Source: Dama dama (Eukaryota; Chordata; Mammalia; Artiodactyla; Cervidae). Taken from it: a DNA stretch of 64,000 nucleotides. A program made the position numbers and the translations under genes. The stretch's first letter is position 1; every line of letters begins with the position of its first letter. Shown here in pieces: positions 59,555-64,000 of the stretch. The DNA is taken from positions 10,364,956 to 10,428,955 of the forward strand of contig NC_083712.1 of the NCBI RefSeq assembly GCF_033118175.1, read 5' to 3'. Under the pieces are notes generated by a model. It saw only the letters and a list, made by a program, of their open reading frames with translations. It ran no database searches and had not been told where the DNA came from.

Positions 59555-61189
59555 CGTGCTCAATAAAGGACAGAAATGGTATGAACCTAACAGAAGCAGA
59601 AGATATTAAGAAGAGGTGGCAAGAATACACAGAAGAACTGTATAAAAAAGATCTTCACAACGCAGATAATCACAACAGTGTGATCACTCACCTAAAGCCA
59701 GACATCCTGGAATGTGAAGTCAAGTGGGCCATAGGAAGCATCACTACGAACAAAGCTAGTGGAGGTAATAGAATTCCAGTTGAGCTATTTCAAATCCTAG
59801 AAGATGAAGCTGTGAAAGTGCTAGACTCAATATGCCAGGATATTTGGAAAACTCAGCAGTGGTCACAGGAGAGAAGGTCAGTTTTCATTCCAATCCCAAA
59901 GAAAGGCAATGCCAAAGAATGCTCAAACTACTGTACAAATGCACTCATCTCACACACTAGTAAAGTAATGCTCAAAATTCTTCAAGCCAGGCTTCAGCAA
60001 TATGTGAACCATGATATTACAGATGTTCAACTTGGTTTTAGAAAAGGCAGAGGGACCAGAGGTCAAATTGCCAAAATCTGCTGGATCATCGAAAAAGCAA
60101 GAGAGTTTCAGAAAAACATCTATTGCTGCTTTATTGACTATGCCAAAGCCTTTGACTGTGTGGATCACAATAAACTGTGGAAAATTCTGAAAGAGATGGG
60201 AATACCAGACCAGCTGACCTGCCTCCTGAGAAATCTGTATGCAGGTCAGGAAGCAACAGTTAGAACTGGACGTGAACAACAGACTGGTTCTAAATAGGGA
60301 AAGGAGTACATCAAGGCTGTATATGGCCACCCTGCTTATTTAACTTATATGCAGAGCACATCATGAGAAGCAGAAGCTGGAATCAAGATTGCTGGAAGAA
60401 ATATCCATAACCTCAGATATGCAGATGATACCACCCTTATGGCAGAAAGTGAAGGGCCTCTTGATGAGAGTGAAAGAGGAGAGTGAAAAAGTTGGCTTAA
60501 AGCTCAACATTCAGAAAACTAAGATCATGGCATCTGGTCCCATCACTTCACGGGAAATAGATGGGGGTAACAATGGATACAGTGGCAGACTTTATTTTGG
60601 GGGGGGCTCCAAAATCACAGCAGATGGTGACTGCAGCCATGCAATTAAAAGATGCTTGCTCCTTGGAAGAAAAGCTATGACCAACCTAGACAGCATATTA
60701 AAAATCAGAGACATTACTTTGCCAATGAAGGTCCGTCTAGTCAAGGCTATGGTTTTTCCAGTAGTCATGTCTGAATGTGAGAGTTGGACTGTAAAGAAAG
60801 CTGAGCACCAAAGAGTTGATGCTTTTGAACTGTGGTATTGGGGAAGACTCTTGAGAGTCCCTTGGACATCAAGGAGATCCAACCAGTCCATCCTAAAAGA
60901 AATCAGACCTGAACATTCACTGGAAGGACTGATGTTGAAGCTGAAACTCCAATACTTTGGCCACCTGATATGAAGAATTGAGTTATCTGAAAAGACTTAT
61001 CTGATGCTGGGAAAGATTGAAAGTGGGAGGAGAAGGGGATGACAGAGGATGAGATGGTAGATGGCATCACCAACTCAATGGACATGAGCTTGGGTAAACT
61101 CCTGGAATTGGTGATGGACAGGGAAGTCTGGCGTGCTGCAGTCCATGGGGTCACAGAGTCAGACGTGACTGAGTGACTGACTTGAACTG
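59555..61189 (+). mobile_element. BovB LINE, 5'-truncated, with TSD
   Basis: Sense BovB from the segment just before the reverse transcriptase (caataaaggacagaaatggt) to the 3' end (gacttgaactg). The flanks atacattataca at 59543-59554 and atacattatgca at 61190-61201 match at 11 of 12 positions. Its 3' end faces the 3' end of the reversed copy at 61249-62008. Confidence 0.94.
59562..60297 (+). pseudogene. BovB reverse transcriptase fragment, 256-codon open frame
   Basis: The longest open frame in the window. Its upstream 10-12 codons come from flanking DNA (the first ATG is at 59527), so it is not a native start. It covers the fingers and the first palm motif of the reverse transcriptase; FIDYAKAFDCVDHNKLW near residues 202-218 of the frame holds the motif A aspartate. 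A single-base loss near 60270, in the stretch after TVRTGR, shifts the frame and leads to the stop at 60295-60297. The DNA for the YADD catalytic box survives at 60418-60429, but in another frame. The 194-codon frame at 60389-60973 continues the C-terminal part. Confidence 0.9.
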
Positions 61190-61248
61190 ATACATTATGC
61201 ATGAGATATCTCTACTTCTAAAAGTTATTAATAAAATTGTATTTATAA

Positions 61249-62008
61249 AGTTCAGTTCAGTTGCTCAGTTGTGTCTGACTTTGCAGCCCCATGAACTGCA
61301 GCACGCCAGGCCTCCCTGTCCATCACCAACTCCCAGAGTCCACCCAAACCCATGTCCATTGAGTTGGTGATGCCATCCAACCATCTCATCCTCTATCGTC
61401 CCCTTCTCCTCCTGCCCTCAGTCTTTTTCCAGCATCAGGGTCTTTTCAAATGAGTCAGCCCTTTGTATCATGTGGCCAAAATACTGGAGTTTCAGCTTCA
61501 ACATCAGTCCTTCCAATGAACACCAAGGACCGATCTCTTTAGGATGGACTGGTTGGATCTCCTTGCAGTCCAAGGGACTTTCAAGAGTCTTCTCCAACAT
61601 CACAGTTCAAAAGCATCAATTCTTCCCTGATCAGCTTTCTTTATAGTCCAACTCTCACATCCATACCTGACCACTGGAAAGACCATAGCCTTGACTAGAT
61701 GGACCTTTGTTGGCAAAGTAATGTCTCTGTTTTTTAATATACTGTCTAGGTTGGTTACAACTTTCCTTCCAAGGAGTAAGCATCTTTTAATTTCATGGCT
61801 GCAGTCAGCCTCTGCAGTGATTTTGGAGCCCAGAAAAATAAAGTCAGCCACTGTTTCCATTCTTTCCCCATCTATTTGCCACAAAATGATGAGACTGAAT
61901 GCCATGATCTTATTTTTCTGAATGTTGAGCTTTAAGCCAACTTTTTCACTCTCCTCTTTCACTTTCATCAAGAGGCTCTTTAGTTCTTCTTCACTTTCTA
62001 CCATAAAG
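61249..62008 (-). mobile_element. BovB LINE 3' portion, inverted to its neighbour
   Basis: Reversed BovB from agttcagttcagttgctcag to 'tctttagttcttcttcactttctacc'. It matches the 3' 760 bases or so of the sense copy at 59555-61189 in opposite orientation, with about 59 bases between them. The 134-codon minus-strand frame at 61600-62004 is a reverse transcriptase C-terminal piece. Confidence 0.93.
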
Positions 62009-63359
62009 AGTTCTATTTAATTTTAATAAAAAGTGCTTATATTTAAAGAAATTTGGCCAAGATGACTTTCAGGTTCACGTGAACTGGGAAATATTTAATG
62101 TTAAGTTGAAACCTGATATCAATGTTTAATTTGTTGACATAAATTAATATAGGTGTCATTCAGAGTCATCAAAATTAAGTATAATAGTTTATTGTATCTA
62201 GGTTTAATAAAAATGAGCTTACTAATCTCGTGTAAACAATAACTAGACATGAAACTTCAAGGCAAATGTAAATGAGATAAAAGCTTTGGGATTAATACTT
62301 TTAAGTAATCATGTTTTAGAAATATCTAAAATGATCTTTCCAGATGTTTGGTAACTTAAGATTCTAAAGCTGTGCCAATTTCAGCTAAGTGATGAAAGTT
62401 TATTTATTTAAAATATACTGACACATCAATTATTTTAAAAAATTAAGAGTATTTAAAATATTAACGAAAATATTGGTATCACTGAAGATTTTCTCTATAA
62501 GAAAACAAAAGTTTAAAAAAAAATCACTGACGTTTAAGCTCACCAATTTATAAAATGTCAATGTAAAGACAGTACCTAATTATTACTTCTTATTTTAACT
62601 AAAATTAAGTTTTTATGGTGGAGGATTCTAATTTAAACATGTAAGTAAAGCTATCAAAATAATACAGTAATTTTTCAGAATGCTATAGGAAATAAAATGT
62701 ATGTTTTAAGTAAAGAAGATATGAGAAATGAAATTATATTTTAGTTAAAAAAAAAAGAGCTGGTTAATTTCATTTAGATGAAAAATGAAGGACAGACTGG
62801 ATACAAAAAGTGATGAGAGATTATGAAGAGGAACTCCGAGGAAAAAGTTTTATGCATAGTCAGGATTAATTAAATTTAGATTGAATTTAACTAAGCTAAT
62901 ACAAGACTGGGGATTTTATTTCTGTTTAAGTGTTCCTTTTTATAACAGATTCTGTGAATTTATGTGCCCTTAAATGATATATATTTATTTTCTTTGTGAC
63001 CTTGGTTAAATGGATAGGTATTTTTTCAGTGACCTCTGATCCTTTGTTTTAAAATCTTTCTGATATTTCTAACAAACTTCCAAAATATCAAAATCTAACT
63101 ATATTTTTGAGCCTCCAGCTGACTCTGGGATGGATGCTTCAAAGAAACATCTCTGAGGCATCTGAGAGATGAATGTTAAGCTAAGTTTATTTGGTATTTT
63201 TAATTCAAAAACATTGTCAAGTGATTGAATGTAAATTTTAGGTTGTAATATATAGATAAAATCATTAATACAGATATTTCAAAATTTATATGGAATCCCT
63301 AACATTTGACATGTCCTGATAAAATTTTGTGAGTCATAATTCTAGTGGTTATACTAAAA
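62009..63359. other. Very AT-rich sequence, perhaps retroviral pol interior
   Basis: No motif could be read. It directly precedes an integrase fragment in the same orientation, so it may be decayed pol. Unique intron is the alternative. Confidence 0.3.
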
Positions 63360-63635
63360 TGTTATATGTTGCAGAATATCCAAGTTTCCTAACTGCGCTG
63401 TACTCAAATCTTTAACCATGCAGAAAGGCCAAGGCAAAATTGGTAGGGAATTGGCTTTAGAAAGGGTGAGTCCCATCTGGGGAATTCCTTCTGAACTACA
63501 TAGTGACAGAGGGACCTATTTTGCTGATCAAATTGTTAAAGAAACTTGCAAAATCTGGCAGATTATGCAATATTTCCACTGTGACTACCCTTCCCAGTCT
63601 CCTGGGTTAGTGAAAAGGACAAACAGAACAATTAA
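63360..63635 (+). pseudogene. Endogenous retrovirus integrase fragment
   Basis: Retroviral integrase joins viral DNA to the host chromosome through a D,D35E active site. The frame from 63418 contains HSDRGTYF, with the second catalytic Asp at 63505-63507. It then has 'KIWQIMQYFHCDYPSQSPGL', where the core domain's strand and helix lead into the third acidic residue. At the expected spacing (35 residues) there is Lys (63613-63615) instead of Glu, so the site is dead. The sequence style is gammaretrovirus/ERV1-like. The first ATG is not a native start, and the last five codons of the frame belong to an inserted L1. This is an old, inactive host copy. Confidence 0.82.
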
Positions 63636-63916
63636 AGGTGAGGGTGGGATGTTCTGAGAGAATAGCATTGAAACAAGTATACTATCAAGGATGAAACAGG
63701 CCACCAACCCAGGTTGGATGCATGAGACAAGTGCTCAGGGCTGGTGCACTGGGAAGACCCAGAGGGGATGGGGTGGAGAGGGAGGTGGGATGGGGGATTG
63801 GGATGGGGAACACATGTAAATCTGTGGCTAATTCATGCCAATGTATGGCAAAAACCACTACAATATTGTAAAGTAATTAGCCTCCAACTAATAAAAATAA
63901 ATGGGAAAAAAAAATA
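63636..63916 (+). mobile_element. Ruminant L1 3' end inserted in the integrase
   Basis: Sense L1 3' UTR: gagagaatagcattgaaaca, 'gatgcatgagacaagtgctc', 'ggaggtgggatgggggattg', then 'attagcctccaactaataaa' and an A-rich tail. It separates two parts of the integrase coding sequence and is therefore younger than the retrovirus. Confidence 0.9.
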
Positions 63917-63923
63917 GAAAAGT

Positions 63924-64000
63924 CAATTGGCTAAAATTACATGTGCTTATTCCTTCCCTTGGCCCAAGGCCATTCCATTGGTTCTCCTCAACAGATCCAC
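63924..64000 (+). pseudogene. Continuation of the ERV integrase, cut by the window end
   Basis: After the L1, one plus-strand frame reads QLAKITCAYSFPWPKAIPLV, which resembles the segment just after the catalytic core in gammaretroviral/ERV1 integrases. It supports a single retroviral pol gene split by the L1 and continuing past base 64000. Confidence 0.65.

Larger units (their letters stand above)
37655..64000 (-). other. CSMD1: CSMD1 intron upstream of the exon at 37530, incomplete
   Basis: The rest of the window lies upstream of the exon in transcript direction, and I found no further CSMD1 exon in it. The intron is therefore at least 26.3 kb long. Very long introns are a known property of CSMD1. 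The corresponding intron downstream of 25931 is likewise at least 25.9 kb. Confidence 0.8.

Noticed and set aside
1..64000. CRISPR array, bacterial operon or novel defence system
   Set aside because: No regularly spaced repeat array or clustered coding genes are present. The repeat content shows a mammalian nuclear genome.

Overview
The window is 64 kb of nuclear DNA from a ruminant, most likely a bovid such as cattle. The evidence is the dense set of BovB LINEs, tRNA-derived Bov-tA/Bov-A SINEs, ruminant L1 3' ends and one CHR-type SINE. I cannot separate Bos from other pecorans by reading alone. No bacterial, organellar or CRISPR features were seen, and most open frames in the window are chance frames or decayed transposon coding regions.

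Only one cellular gene is supported. Two short exons on the minus strand, at 37530-37654 and 25931-26052, have good splice sites and matching phases. They encode the end of a sushi (CCP) domain followed directly by the start of a CUB domain. The peptide matches CSMD1, a very large brain-expressed membrane protein of CUB and sushi repeats. The whole window is therefore read as intronic and exonic sequence of CSMD1, transcribed right to left. The intron between the two exons is about 11.5 kb, and each flanking intron runs past the window edge.

Layout. 1-5 kb: L1 tails, three SINEs and an ancient interspersed repeat. 5.2-7.3 kb: a BovB copy inside a TG/CATG microsatellite, itself split by an L1. 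7.9-9.1 kb: a complete but dead mariner with both terminal inverted repeats. 10.6-11.3 kb: a probable hAT transposase fossil. 12.5-16 kb: two decayed BovB copies. 16.6-16.9 kb: a small GC/CpG-rich patch. 17-25 kb: mostly unique intron. 25.9-37.7 kb: the two exons, SINEs, MIR, and pairs of short direct repeats. 38-50 kb: unique intron with BovB and SINE insertions and a clear CpG-island-like segment at 47.4-47.7 kb. 50-52.2 kb: an old L1 ORF2 remnant. From 52.2 kb to the end: what appears to be one old endogenous retrovirus, with an LTR and leader at 52.2 kb and a broken integrase at 63.4-64.0 kb. It is heavily interrupted by BovB, SINE and L1 insertions.

Nothing in the window looks like a new multi-gene system. 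The most useful points for follow-up are the CSMD1 exon pair, the two isolated CpG-rich segments, the tail-to-tail BovB inverted pair at 59.6-62.0 kb, the direct-repeat pairs near 30 and 33 kb, and the datable nested insertions with recognisable target-site duplications.
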